From Forficula auricularia (taxonomy: Eukaryota; Arthropoda; Insecta; Dermaptera; Forficulidae): DNA of 64,000 nucleotides. Location of the stretch: assembly GCA_024734495.1 (NCBI GenBank), contig JALMQS010000153.1:10680299-10744298 (forward strand), in the 5' to 3' direction. Below the pieces are notes generated by a model. It worked only from the letters and a program-made list of their open reading frames with translations, had not been told where the DNA came from and searched no databases. Position 1 is the first letter of the stretch, and each line of letters starts with the position of its first letter. Made by a program: the position numbers and the translations under genes. This document shows positions 22,001 to 33,229 of this stretch, piece by piece.

Positions 22001-23144
22001 TTCGAATCATCAAGAACAAAATCAACAAATTCAATTCATTCAAAACCACCTTAATATTCAACCAGCAGAAGAGAATATCAATACTCAAAGTGTCCAACAA
22101 TCGATAAAGATCCATCCCAATCAAGGTCAGATTAATTTTAATATAAAACCAGTAGAAGAGAATAACCCACCCAATCAACAGATTCAAATAAACCGGCCGT
22201 CAATACAAAATCATCAAGAACAAAATCAACAAATTCAAATAATTCAAAATCAGCTTCATATTCAACCAGTAGAAGAAAATATTAATGCCCCATTTGCTCA
22301 ACAATTGGCTCAACTTCATCCTGATCAAGGCCAAATTAATTTCCAAAGACCTTCTGATTTGCAAGTCAATGATCAAACGCTGGTTAGTGAATCTCATCAT
22401 CCCCCTCAAATATACATTGCTCCTTCAGCTCAAGAATCAAAAATAATTGAAGACAATAATGAAAAAAATTATCAACAAATTGAACAAACAAATCACAATG
22501 CTATTCTGCCGCCCACACAATTAACTAAAATAATTGAAAAACCAGTTCCAGTTGAAGTGACAAAAATAGTAGAACTCGAGAAAGAAGTTAAAGTTCCTCA
22601 TCCCGTTCCAGTTGAAGTGACAAAATTAATTCCCGTAGATCGTCCTGTACCTTACCCTGCACCGTATCCTCATCCAATTGCAATACCCATAGCAGTACCA
22701 CATCCAGTTGAAGTTCCCCACTTTGTTCCTTATCCTCACTTAGTTCCAGTGCCATACAAAGAAATTCATCCCATTTACATCCAATCCAAATCACCGTCGC
22801 AGCTTCAAGAACCACCACCCAGAAAATATCAATTACAGTTTCCACAGAATCATGCACAATCGTTAATGAGGCCATGGTACCACGAAGGAGCGCGTTACGG
22901 AGTGCCAAGTTCGTATTTCCAGCCACCGCCGGTGTCGTCCAAGCATCCTTTCCACCAAGGAGCGCATTTAGGTCCCAGAATTAAAGGCGCCGGGTCTGCG
23001 AATTCTGGCGTGGTTGTTCGTCCACCCCGACATCACAAACCAAAATCCCTGAATATTGAATATGGATTCAAACCACCTCTACGGCCCTCAACTCAAATCC
23101 ACGACGAATCGTTAATGATTCAGGATAGAAGTGATAAGGAATAA
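19023..23144 (+). CDS. RR-type cuticular protein, Gln-rich terminal exon
   Basis: Terminal exon of 1373 codons and a TAA, opened by TTTTGCAG and in frame (phase 0) with exon 16175-16441. It begins KLSSGVDVKTGRM and an Ala run, then an acidic Ser/Thr/Pro stretch. A long Gln/Asn-rich region follows with 40-residue repeats (about residues 675-895 of this exon) and two copies of a roughly 70-residue unit (about 990-1110). Near 1175-1255 comes a Pro-Val segment with PVPVEVTKI, VPYPAPYPHP and VPVPY, typical of insect cuticle and matrix proteins. The C-terminus is basic with PPRHHKPKS. The protein is probably secreted into cuticle, the tail forming an extended matrix anchored by the RR domain; that role is inferred. 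I could not name an orthologue. Confidence 0.85.
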   Translation, partial: KLSSGVDVKTGRMLAAAAAAAVAAANIQLNTTEKAPETSEVSTSATVAPISLEDEANVNNFASLDDVELKAAPSSHKIKYGVKLKSVIIRENESNNEKIQIRSTTPSYTPLKPIIVADLESGETPTSPEPTEVTNNEFTEEVEESTPKAIEISSSYSAPASPSDHLISPPPSAPPTDPTVIITPRPNQPILTPSVVQAQAALALVPPTQQTEKQEKTIKYNTIVEVHKSIPIELNNFHLTIEHDPSSNKAEDGLNGIPVEYIQQLVDEGERQIQEQLEKHKSNNNLDNKSIFSPQAISNNNNNNNNLNEDNVQKINLEVPSELSQAVPVEYSPSTGDYVRVNTIQQIEQAYQSKAKQHLSEPIEIISPVRIEQIETQSQKEQKLLKQEEEDIQDVQKVEEESQKIEVIHRINPSEEVNEDKPKQNEEYNQQPIQLIQQLNPQPQVHILVPQAQYNYNIVDNSGPEALPLISQPREFTSQQDSQNLQTIEENSKETNQYQSIDATQPAFQNLQTSYENTQNNVQVLHHQKIQQHQKQQNQRQLPKTRQSIKINNNEHSRPILIVEEQPLPEDYTKLKHNYGNHQPVYDRPYSDVQSQKQYAQDVAEEEKLAQTAFQQQRLIAQDIELQIQQQQQHFDEQQNQIQGLLDIPQQVSQKEHKFEEQQKQIQGLLDVSQAGEQVAYENLQKNDGNIQNNQQVFQQQIQQNQEQQNQRQSMDSFRQVEQVVFQNLQTNEANTQNNLQILEQQIQQNQEQQNHRQSLDFTRPVEQVIFQNSQTNDGNIQNNLQILEQQIQQNHRQSLDFTRPVEQVIFQNSQTNDGNIQNNQQPLQQRIQQNQEQQNHRQSLDVSRPVEQVIFQNFQTYDGNIQNNQQPLQQQKQQNQPQQPNPTQFQTAQQQQQQQQQQNDPRKIISSQTLKAAREGYPKDPNEKVKEIENKYNAQLIEEMKQDQVNFARLLAVADFQIQKNEGLLPPYEIQLSLDPPNQHVQINPSSISNHQEQNQQIQFIQNHLNIQPAEENINTQSVQQSIKIHPNQGQINFNIKPVEENNPPNQQIQINRPSIQNHQEQNQQIQIIQNQLHIQPVEENINAPFAQQLAQLHPDQGQINFQRPSDLQVNDQTLVSESHHPPQIYIAPSAQESKIIEDNNEKNYQQIEQTNHNAILPPTQLTKIIEKPVPVEVTKIVELEKEVKVPHPVPVEVTKLIPVDRPVPYPAPYPHPIAIPIAVPHPVEVPHFVPYPHLVPVPYKEIHPIYIQSKSPSQLQEPPPRKYQLQFPQNHAQSLMRPWYHEGARYGVPSSYFQPPPVSSKHPFHQGAHLGPRIKGAGSANSGVVVRPPRHHKPKSLNIEYGFKPPLRPSTQIHDESLMIQDRSDKE
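21051..21700 (+). repeat. 120-bp coding repeats in the Gln-rich exon
   Basis: About five units encode variants of PVEQVIFQNSQTNDGNIQNN plus a QQ-rich spacer and NHRQSLDF. Two adjacent units (about 21290-21410 and 21411-21530) are identical over roughly 100 bp with a period of exactly 120 bp, so the last duplication is recent and frame-preserving. A (CAA)n run follows at about 21704-21732. Confidence 0.9.
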
Positions 23145-23700
23145 AGATCAATGAGAGCGTTTATTGAATTCAACAATTGAATGTCAAGATAAAAGCTGTG
23201 AATTCTTCCAATTCTTAGTATGTTCGCTGAACCACTATAATAATATCAAATATTCTATGATATAACCTTAAGAAAAGTGATGTTAGTTTAATGTGTGTGC
23301 AAAGCAACTGTTTAATATTTGTAATTAATGATAATTACTGGTTTTCAGAAGTTCTAAATCAGCTAAACAAATGCATACATTCTCAACTGTTGCATTCGCT
23401 AAACGCACCCATTATCATGAGACTATTATTATTATTTATATATCTCGAAACTAGAATAGTTACCAAAAATCATCGACTTTTAGTTGTAAGCTAAGTGTCG
23501 GTATGATCGATAAAAATATGAATATATTCTATATATTCGATTGTAAATTTATGATTGTATAATATTAATACTAAGAAAAACTCAACAAAAAGTATTATTT
23601 TTAATTTAAATCATTGTATATTGTTATATGAAACAATTCTAAAATTGATGTAAAAAAATAAAAAAATGTGTTAAAATTTACACAAAGTGAACTTTTTTCG
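23145..23700 (+). terminator. Probable 3' UTR and polyadenylation region
   Basis: AT-rich sequence follows the TAA. AATAAA hexamers occur at 23140-23145 (overlapping the stop) and 23657-23662. The latter, followed by GTGTTAAAATTT, is the more likely poly(A) signal. The true cleavage site cannot be read from sequence alone. Confidence 0.45.
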
Positions 23701-26700
23701 GTTACGAGCAGCAAACAGCGCAGTGGGGTGTTCAATGAAATCAATGAAGATTGAATATAAAAGGGAAATTAAAATTCAAAAGAAGCTTTTAGTCAAGTAA
23801 AAAGTTTATGATTTGTTGAAATTCATAAAAAAAAGTAAAAAAAGAGTGTTTGTATCATTAGATGTCACTTGGTTGAATTTGACATCTCTTTATTTTTTAT
23901 GAAATGTAAATGTGAAAAGTGAGATTTGAGTTACGAAATGCATTAAAGATTATATTTCACTTTCCCAAATTTCACTTTTCATTTTTTTTTAAATTGATCT
24001 TATTAAGGATGTAAGATAAAACTGTGCTTAGAATATCAATCATATGTATTATATTTCTTTACTTTCTTAAGCTGTTCTGATTACATCTAAAAAACATGTT
24101 TTCAATTTAGTGTAGCAAAACATAAGTAATTTTGAAGATTGAAAAATAAAGCCATTGATATAAATTTAGAATTTATTAATAAAATGATTGAATAATTACA
24201 AATCAAAGAAAATATTGTTATACATGCTATAAATAGTGATAAATAACTGAACTTTTCACTTGAAAGTCTTATAAAAACTTGTTTTAATCCGAGAAAGAAC
24301 ATATTCTTTTAAATGGAAGTTTTGACCAAATAGATAGCTTTCGAAAAAAAAACTAAAACTAGTCTAAATTTACTTTTGAATGGAGAATTGATAGAAAAGC
24401 AGTCTAAGAATAGTGAAAAGCACAAATTCTGAATTAATTAATTTTTTGAAACATCATATTCATTCTCTTAAAAATCTACTTTTTTGAGGATCTTTCTTTC
24501 TTAGTTTAAAAAGAAAGTGAGCTTGTAATTTTGTCTTTTTTAACAGTGGTTGATTGCCATTAAGATCAACAGAATGTTTGTCTTCTAATCTTTTAAAATC
24601 TTAAATTTTTTTAAAAGTAGTAAACTATTTTAGTAGGTACATATGTTTATTTATAATTATAAAATGAAGCTCTATTTAAACAAGTCGAATAGTATACGTA
24701 ATATTATTATATATTTAATTCACTAGAAATGTATATCACTCTAATATCTCTCGACTATATATTCTAATCTGGAAGCTTCTTTCTGGCTATACCAAGAAAA
24801 TTGATACAACTTTTTAAATGTTCTAAGTTTGTTTGTTTCGGCTTGAAATTCTGAAAATATATGGTATATATATATATTTTTAATACATTCCATTAAAATA
24901 GAAGTGCATTGAGAAGTTGCAACACCCTAAGTTTTAAAACACTCTTGTAATATTGAAAAAAAAGATAGATCATAGGAAGGGGTCACCTCAACGATGAAGG
25001 TAATTGTGAAAACCTGAACGTCTTGAAGGGTTGAATATTCTAAGTCTGTAAAAAGGAAGAAGGGAAAGATTTCTAGTCCCTAAAGCTATGGATCTAAACG
25101 TATTGGTGTTAAAGAAGTTAAATCTTTTAAACTTAAATCTTTAAATAAATAAAATCAATAATCTTTTTTTCGAGATGTTAAATATCTGAATCGAAATTCA
25201 AAATTAAAGCTCAAATAATTGAGAAATAAATATTATATTAAAAAATTGTATTATATATAAAATAAATAAATATTGTAGGAATTTAATCTTACAAAAGAGA
25301 AGTTTTAAACTCTAATAATCTAATAATATACCTCGCAAATGCTGTTCTGTCCACTGTTTATGAAAACCGATAAAATTATTTTGGAAAGCTCTGAGAATCA
25401 AATCAAATAAAAATGGAAATTTGAGATTTTGCTATGCTATTTAAACCCAATAGACATGCATTATAATTTGTGATATTACTGATTTAAATAATAATATTTT
25501 TAGTTAAGAAAACATCTTGAATATAGGTGGCAACTTCACTATGTATTAATTAAGTTAACCAGTATGTTAATTACATAAGGAGGTAGTACTATTTACTATA
25601 ACATAGGTCTACCAATAAGAAACTCCACTGACAATTGCACATAAATCCTAATTAAAAGTACAATTTATATTTATATCTAAGTATACTATATTATCTAAAA
25701 CTGGCCAATAAAGTTTAATAGAATGGTAGACCTCAGGCTATAGTACCTCATCAAAATTGCCATTGATTTTGTAAATATTTTATTATCTCTAGAATAACTG
25801 ATTGATTAAATGATAAATATAATTGTTATATTATTATTAATTAATCTATAAATATTGAAGAAATATATTTTTCTATGCTATATATTAAATAAACATAAGA
25901 ATAATAGGTACTATATATTATGTACTACTATGTTGATATTACTCTTATTTATATTGTACACTTTATAAGAAAACATTTTGTATAAAAATATACCTATAAT
26001 ATTAATATACAGATTTTTATAATAAAATTAACATAAAAAAAAAAATGTTTTTAGCAATTAAAATTTAAATGAAAACTCAAATCTCTTCTAATTTTCTTTT
26101 GAGTTTCAAATTGCACCCAGCCATTCGAGAACAACTTTCATGTGACTAAATCTGCAAATAAACAGGATCATTTGTATCTGTAGCTCTTTTTTAAAATAAC
26201 ATTACTGAGCTTTCTAAACTATCTGTAAAGAAGAGGAAACGATATTTCATTGATTTGTCTTCATGGTCTCAGGATTATTTTTAATTATGTAATACAGACT
26301 AAAGAATGTTAATAACTTTTCTAACAACGTTTGATATTTGTAATTATCGATTAATTAATTAGAATAGCTTTACCTTTTTGAAATTTAAAACTAAGTCTGA
26401 AATTTATAATTATTATTAGAAACGTTGTGTATTTGGATATCTTATCAAAAAATTCAATCTTGAATTGATTCAGAATTATAACATTAGACGATGTTTAAAG
26501 AATTGGATTAAATTGGTTCTTTTTTAAAACTAAGGCTAAGACGTGCAGCTTTTGGATCAGTATGGGAATAACCTGTTCTACTGTATTTTTTCTTCTGATT
26601 TTTGGCTTTACATTTAGTATTTTTATTTTAAAGAAGCTTTTTAAGAATTCAAGCCTATATCTAAAAAAAAATTTTAAATCAAAAAAAGAAAACTATTTGC

Positions 26701-27160
26701 TTTCTTATTAGAAAAGCATAGTTAAAAGGATAGCAAAGAAGTGAGCAAACTGATTAAAACAAACATGCTTGGATTCTACAATTGGCTAATTTATAACATC
26801 GGTTTGTATTAAGAGATGAATGAAGAATTCAGCTAGTTTGCTTTAGCCGCTTTGTTCACTCCTTTGCTCTCTATCACCTTCATCTTTATCATTATTGACT
26901 ATTCGGCCCAAAGGCAGGTTTTAAGTAACCCTTGACTCATGGCAACTCTTCTACTTCTCTAAAAGTTCTACATCAAATAACCTTCGTAATCTGAAGAAAA
27001 TATTCTATTCTTGATCTACTTTCCCTTTTCTTTTCTAATATTAACCTTTCAAAATCCTTAGCTCTCTCATCTGATATCTATTCTCTTCCTCAGTCTCTCC
27101 ACAATATTCTCTTTTCTCTAATTTCAACAAGAACATTCTCATTTGTAATAATATATATAG
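23701..27160. other. Gene-poor AT-rich stretch
   Basis: No exon, RNA gene or bounded repeat was recognised across about 3.4 kb. Short frames are uninformative. It is the longest stretch in the window free of the hairpin families, which fits a flank downstream of the cuticular gene. Confidence 0.5.
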
Positions 27161-27171
27161 ACAGTGGCGTA

Positions 27172-27406
27172 GCCAGAAAATTTTCATGGAAGGGGGGAGG
27201 GGGTCAATCCACAAAGCAAAATATTTAGTAGGAATTTTTTTTTTATTAAAACAAATAGGTACTTCAAGAAATTAAATAAAAACATAATTTTTGATTAAAC
27301 ATATAAAATATATTTAATTATGGTTAGTTTTCCATAAGAAACGGTTCGTCGTGGCCCTTGGGGGAGGGAGGGGCTGCCCCCCCCCCCCCCCGTGGCTACG
27401 CCCTTG
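27172..27406. mobile_element. Family F hAT-like element, copy 1
   Basis: Begins CAGTGGCGTAGCCAG and ends CGTGGCTACGCCCTTG, which are inverted ends. Inside are a G run near the left, AAATAGGTACTTCAAGAAAT, and a C run near the right. The three family F copies share this order. Flanking 8-mers (TATATAGA, TAAATATA) do not match well, so the duplication has decayed. Confidence 0.75.
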
Positions 27407-27409
27407 TAA

Positions 27410-28970
27410 ATATATATTTATTCTTCAACATTCTCTTAAAGCACGACATTTCGAAGGTTCTCATTCTTCTTCTCTTAGCCTCTCTTGTCGTCCAGGTTGA
27501 TACAAATGTCTTCAGTAACATTTTATTTTCTAGAATAATGTTCTTTTCCAAACCAGTATGATTTCAAAGATTTAAAAGTACTTTATTGTGAGTAGTGAGT
27601 ATCTTAAAAACTATATCAAAATACATAAATTATTTAAATTGGAATTTATATTACGAGATTGTTTCCCAAACTATTAAGTATGATAGATCTTTTTAGGTAA
27701 GTACCAAGTGCTTTAAGGGTTTTTTAAAGGCCAATGATAGGATATTTTCAAGTTGATGTCTTCAACAATACAAAAAACATATTACGCGTTTATAATTCAT
27801 GTTGTTTATTATATTTTTTGATTTTATCCACATTAATTTTTCCTTTCTCCTTCAATTGTTCGTTTTATATTCAATTTTCTGATCAAATTGCCACCAGATA
27901 TGCGTAAAATGTCACTTACCCCTTGTCCTCGATATTTTATTTATATTATAATATATTTATTATCATTATTAAATTAAATATTCAAGTGTCTGGTAATGAA
28001 TGTATAATAAAATATGAATTTCTCATATTGAATATCATCATTTCGTGGCCATAATATATATTTTATAAATATTCATTGAAGAAGAATTGGTGAGAAAAAT
28101 AATGAGAATTTCGACAGGAGAGAGAAAAAAATGCTGATAAAGCGGCGAGACATTGGGACTCCATTGACAACGATTACGAAAACCAACTGACAAAGAGACA
28201 GAGAGAGAAAAAAAAAAGGAGAAGTCAAAATGGGGTGTTCTTGAATAAAAATCACTCCATCGAGAAGACAGAAAACAAATTAGGTCAGAGTGAACGTAAA
28301 AGAAAAAAAATCTGATATACACACATATATATCTATATAAATTTGAAAGGTACTTTTCGTTATTTTAAGTTAAAGATAAAAAAGAAAGAAGGGGTGGTTA
28401 ATTCATGTTTTTTGTGGGTGCTCATAAATCAATATCAATTAGAATAAATCAAAACAAGAATTGGATGAAAAAAAAATTTAAAAAGAAGAAGAAAAACAGC
28501 CATTGATTTATAATAGAATAGAATTGAGAAATTCAGTACTGTTGTATTTATCTCTTTCGTTTGTGATTAAATATATTATCTATATTTTATACATTAGGAG
28601 GGAAGATATTTTGAAAAAAAATACAGATCGAAAGTTAAATATTTGCTTAACTAATCCTGAGTTATTTATTAACTAATATCATCAATTTATTATGTACTTT
28701 ATTTGTTGAAACTTTTCTGGTCAGTAGGTTTAACTCTTTTGAGATGAAGCGATTAGAAAATCAGTTAAAAATTTTTTCTTTAAATTCGACTTTTCGATTT
28801 CTGATTATGAAGGCGTTTTCCAGAAATTCAAAATAGATCGAGTCAATTCAGCCTATCGATCTAGTTCATATCGAATTTATGTTACTACTGAGACTTTATA
28901 CAAGTCCATAACCATAAAAATTTTCGGGGAGGGGGGTAGCAAACCACCGAGAGGTTAGGGGAGTATGGAT
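27410..28970. other. No recognised gene
   Basis: AT-rich DNA with a purine-rich tract at 28080-28330. No exon with splice sites or known family was seen. Confidence 0.45.
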
Positions 28971-28977
28971 ATAGTTT

Positions 28978-29170
28978 TTAAGGAATTTGGTGTTGGTACT
29001 TGGTTAAACATTTTTTAAAATTATTGGATAAAAAATACTTGGTAGGTTTCACATTAAGATATAAAAAATAAATTCGTTTTATAAGGTAGGTTTCATATTA
29101 AGATATAAAAAATAAATTCGTTTTATTTTTTATATCTTAATGTGAAATCTACCAAGTATTTTTTATCCGA
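28978..29170. repeat. Family A hairpin, copy 3
   Basis: The end GGTGTTGGTACTTGGTTAAA is followed by ATACTTGGTAGGTTTCAC. A 40-bp unit (GGTAGGTTTCACATTAAG plus an AT tail) is present twice in tandem (about 29040 and 29083) and once inverted (about 29125-29168). Confidence 0.7.
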
Positions 29171-29174
29171 GTAT

Positions 29175-30390
29175 GGATATACTTACTCCTAGGAGTAAGA
29201 GATATGAGCTCCCTTATGCCCATATTGCTTTTTTTTATCAGAGTATTATTTTTATTAAATTTTTATTATACGTTTTATTTATATGCTATAAAATTTCGAT
29301 GTTTACCTTAAGATTTCGGGGATTGGGAGTTTAACCCCTCGCGATACGGCCATGACTTCATATATTATCACTTGAACAAAGATTTACAACTATAAGCCAA
29401 AATTTAAAAAAAAAGCTAGTTAATTTTAACCAATTTTTAATCCCATCATTATACTGGTCCGAAAATTTTCCAGTTCATTTATTTTTTATTATAATTATTA
29501 TTATGAAATAAGAAATGATAAGTTATCTTAATGATATAAAAGAGGGTGTTATGGGACCATTCAAAAGCTAGAATGGCTTTAAAAGTGAGTCGTCTCATGT
29601 ACTAACACATCTAGACCCAGGTGGGTCAAAAAAATGTTAATAAATAAACAGAAAAATCAGTAAAAATTATAACATTTATAATAAATAAATACTATAGAAC
29701 TTTTGGTAAAATTCAAAATATTTAGTTCGTTAAAAATAAGATTGATATGTTATATTAGATAAATATGTGTGTATGTTTATTTGCATCAAGCAGAGGACAA
29801 CCTCCTTGTTTATTTTAAAAAATTTAATTTTGATGATTATAATCGAAGAACATTAAATTGCATAAAATAAGCAGGTGAGAATTTCTTGAAGGATTTTTTA
29901 TAAAAATATTGCTAGAGCGCGTAATCTTATCGAGTAACGGGATTCTTTCAATTTTATTCCTCGCTTCATTTAGTGTCAAGAAATGGTCAAGGCAACTTCG
30001 CAGACTATATACAGCCCATCCAAGGTAAACAACCCTTAATATCTACCCTTATATTTTACTATATGTAAGATTTTTATATATCATATTTTCTTTTCTTACT
30101 CCTTGATGACGAAAATTATATCTTAGAAAAAATTAAACAAATTCGACCCTCCCCCAAAATATTTGTCCAAATAAAATTTAAATACGATTTTTTATTAAGG
30201 AGAAAATTAATTCGTCTAAATTTCAAGTTTGTATATTATAGTTTGTTTAGGAGCAAAAAAGTTCTGACTGACGGACATACTGACACTAAAAGCCTTTTAG
30301 CAACTTGATATAAAACACTTAAAATATAATTTGATTGATTAATCGAAAAAAATTAACTTTTGAAAAATTAACGAAAATTGTAAAAAGAAA
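29175..30390. other. No recognised gene
   Basis: AT-rich DNA. A short piece near 29780-29815 (GCATCAAGCAGAGGACAACC) recurs near 43300 and 61030 in either orientation, so part of it is repeat-derived. Confidence 0.4.
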
Positions 30391-30404
30391 AAATCCTTCG
30401 ATTT

Positions 30405-30630
30405 TGAGCAGAGGTCGTATTACATATTATGAACAAGCAGCGGGGCCCGCCTTTCTTGTAAATAAAGACTTTAAATAAGATATAATTTTGAATTTATTCA
30501 AACAAAATGATCTCTCTAGTTGTGGACCCGGGTTAATTTTCGAATTTTAGCATTGACTCGCGGAACCCATAAAGCGTTTGTGTGGAACCCTACGGTTCCT
30601 CGGAACACAAGTTGAATAACTCTGCTCTAA
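30405..30630. mobile_element. Possible hAT-like remnant
   Basis: GAGCAGAGGTCG on the left and a complementary CTCTGCTC on the right bound a segment with GGCCCGCC and GGTTCCTCGGAACAC. The right end resembles hAT ends of the TTGAGAAC type. No target duplication could be fixed. Confidence 0.4.
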
Positions 30631-30768
30631 ATCTTTTAAATAGGAGAAAAGACTCCAAGCAGACCACTGACGTCACTTCGAAAAATAAACAATTTTATTC
30701 TTTTTTCCGCACCTTTGAATTCATTATTTTCACTTAGTTAGAATATCTAGGTATGTAGGAGCATCAAT

Positions 30769-31040
30769 CAGTTTCGTAGCCAGAAAATTTTCTTGGGGGG
30801 GGGGGGGGGGTCAACCAAAAAGCAAAATATTTAGTGGGAATTTTTTTTTATTAAAACAAATAGGTACTTCAAGAAATTAAAAAAGAACATCATTCTTGAT
30901 TAAACATATGAAATATATGTAATTACGGTTAATTTGCCATAAGAAACGGTTTGTCGTTGGCTTTAGTCATCCTATGAGCCCTTTCCTTGGGGGGTAGGGG
31001 GGGTTCTGACCCCCAAAACGCCCCCGTGGCTACACCCCTG
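30769..31040. mobile_element. Family F hAT-like element, copy 2
   Basis: CAGTTTCGTAGCCAG to CGTGGCTACACCCCTG. The interior matches 27172-27406, including AAATAGGTACTTCAAGAAAT. Flanks GCATCAAT and GTATCAAA agree at 6 of 8 positions, a plausible decayed duplication. Confidence 0.75.
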
Positions 31041-31085
31041 GTATCAAAACGTCATACATGAATTCATGTCAATCAATTGTAATAG

Positions 31086-31220
31086 ACTGGTGAAAAGGGC
31101 AAAGCCTTCGAAACTATAGTCTCGTTATAAATAAATTAAAAATTTATTTTTCCAGCAAAAGACACACTCTTTTATTGTCTCTTTCTATTTATAAAAATTC
31201 TGTTACTCTCGGCAAAAAGA
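31086..31220 (+). repeat. Family K element, copy 1
   Basis: Contains a variant hammerhead-like word (CTGGTGA, then GGGC...GCCTTC, then GAAACTATAG). It also has AAAGACACACTCTTTTATTG and TTACTCTCGGCAAAAAGAAA. The latter parts recur inverted at 54905-55070. Confidence 0.55.
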
Positions 31221-31316
31221 AACTTTCAATTTAATCAATAATATTGTTGTGATATTATTAATTGAACTAAATGAACTTCCGAAATTCACTTATATCGTAT
31301 TATATTCCCAGAATAG

Positions 31317-31668
31317 CAGGGCCATCCTAAATACAGGGCTAAATGGGCTATAACCCCGGTGCGCGCCAGCCTTTTTGGACGGCAATTTTGCTTGTACGCT
31401 CAAATCAGTTTGACGGCTAGTCAGTTTGACGGTTATACTTATAATAAGTTACTTCTATTTTTTGTTTATATCGTTTGTTTTTGTATAGGTTATGTGAATT
31501 TTGTATTTTTCTTTGTTTATTGCTAATATATGACTTTTTCTAGTTCTGTAAAACATTACCTATCATCCCGCAACCACTTCAACCTCCTTGTATATTTTCT
31601 TATGAAAAGGGGCGCATAATTGTTAGTAGTCCATGGGCGCCAAATACTCGTATCTTAGGACGGTCAAG
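31317..31668. mobile_element. TIR element (about 350 bp)
   Basis: The left end CAGGGCCATCCTAAATAC and the complement of the right end (CTTGACCGTCCTAAGATAC) are inverted copies. The sequence AGAATAG follows and precedes the ends (31310-31316 and 31670-31676), consistent with a degraded hAT-type 8-bp duplication. There is no coding content. Confidence 0.55.
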
Positions 31669-31944
31669 TAGAATAGACACACATCCTAATTTATATATTT
31701 AATTCTTTAATTATTTATTTTGTTTCTAATTACTCCACACGAAGTGGGATGTACCTACTTTTTTTTATTATAATTTTACTTTAAATAAGAGATTTGAGAA
31801 AAGACGAACTATAAACACTTACGTCTAATAAAACTATAATTATTATCTAAATACTTAAAAAATACAAATCTTTAAAAAAACAATCAAGAACACTTTTATT
31901 TGAAACCAAACGTTTCGGGAGATTTCTCTCTTTTTCAATGGTAT

Positions 31945-32181
31945 TAGGTAAATTTGTTAAAAAGAAAAATGAAAAAAAAAAGTTGCTTCCTCTAAAATTT
32001 AGAAAGCAACACAACAACAACAGCAATTTTAGAGGAAGCAACTTTTTTCTTTTTTCTTTTTTACAAATTTACCTACGATTGAATAATGTTTAGTTAATCA
32101 AAAAGTGTGGGGCGCAGAAGCATGTACTTTTAGTTAATTTCGACAAAGTGCCCCACGCTTTTTGATTAACTATACATTATT
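31945..32181. repeat. Two adjacent short hairpins
   Basis: First hairpin 31945-32076: arms include GGTAAATTTGTTAAAAAG and GTTGCTTCCTCTAAAATT with a short loop. Second hairpin 32082-32181: AATAATGTTTAGTTAATCAA and its complement, enclosing CCCCACGC-type words. A weak hammerhead-like word lies just upstream at 31885-31916 (minus; GAAACG intact, core degraded). Confidence 0.7.
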
Positions 32182-32439
32182 TTGTACTTTTAAGAATGGT
32201 GTTTTTTATTTTTTTACTTTTTATTCTTAATTATTTTTATAGAATAAAGTTTGGGGAATTTAACAAAATGAAATATATTTATTTTTATTATTTTTATATA
32301 ATTTCATTTAAATTGAGTAGGTAAACAATTATTTTTATAGAGAAATGTTTGTGGAATTTAACAGAATAAAAGTCACATTGATACATAGATAAATTACATA
32401 CAAACAAACAAACATACAGGTGAAACTAATAAAAAAGCG

Positions 32440-33020
32440 TGTTTAAAATAATTTTTAAGAAAAAAATAAAACCGACTTCAAAAAATTAAATGCAACAAAT
32501 AAAATACACTAAAAGGTATAAAATAATTATTATCTTATTTAGTTACAACTAAACGACGAAATATTAACATGAAATTACTTTTTGAAGTCGGTACCAAACA
32601 AACTATACCCATAAGCGAGCATACCCTCCAAACGTACTAAGTAAGATCCGTCGAGTGTGATTCATAAAAGGTATATGTTTGGCACCGACTTCAAAAAGTA
32701 ATTTCATGTTAATATTTCGTCGTTTAGTTGTAACTAAATAAGATAATAATTATTTTATACCTTTTAGTGTATTTTATTTGTTGCATTTAATTTTTTTCAT
32801 AAACAAAGAAGTTAGACCTAAACAAACCTAACAAAAAAGGTCTAATACCTATGAAAAAAATGGGAACAATCGGAAGGTAGACTGAACCCAATGCAATTTT
32901 TTTTTCAAAATCGGTTCACAATTGGCGGAGATATGAGGTAACATAGGCACAAAAAAAAAAATTTCAGTCGAATAGAGAACCTCCTCCTTTATTGAAGTCG
33001 GTTAAAAAAGGGAGAAATTC
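32440..33020. repeat. Family B hairpin element, copy 1
   Basis: A perfect-looking palindrome at 32481-32797 (arms with GTTACAACTAAACGACG and CACTAAAAGGTATAAAATA) is followed by a single-copy part. That part contains AGGTCTAATACCTATGAAAA and ends near AGAACCTCCTCC and TTGAAGTCGGTTAAAAAA. The same parts make up the large compound palindrome at 53206-54545. Confidence 0.78.
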
Positions 33021-33059
33021 TCTCGAAACATTTAGTTTCAAATAAACGTGTCTTTAAAG

Positions 33060-33195
33060 TAAAGAAATTTTTTTTGAACTTTTTTTTAAAAAATTTTAAA
33101 TTAAAAAAAATAAAAAAATAAGTTACAAAAAATTTTCTTTACTTTATTTAATATGTTTCACCAAGAACCTACATCATTCTCTCTTAACAAAAAAA
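33060..33195. repeat. Family A fragment, copy 4
   Basis: AAAGTAAAGAAA and TTTTCTTTACTTTATTTAAT flank an A/T-rich middle. The sequence ends GTTTCACCAAGAACCTAC, the complement of the family A end. Confidence 0.6.
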
Positions 33196-33229
33196 AAAGA
33201 AAAAAAAAAACCAAAAAAAAACGTGTTCT

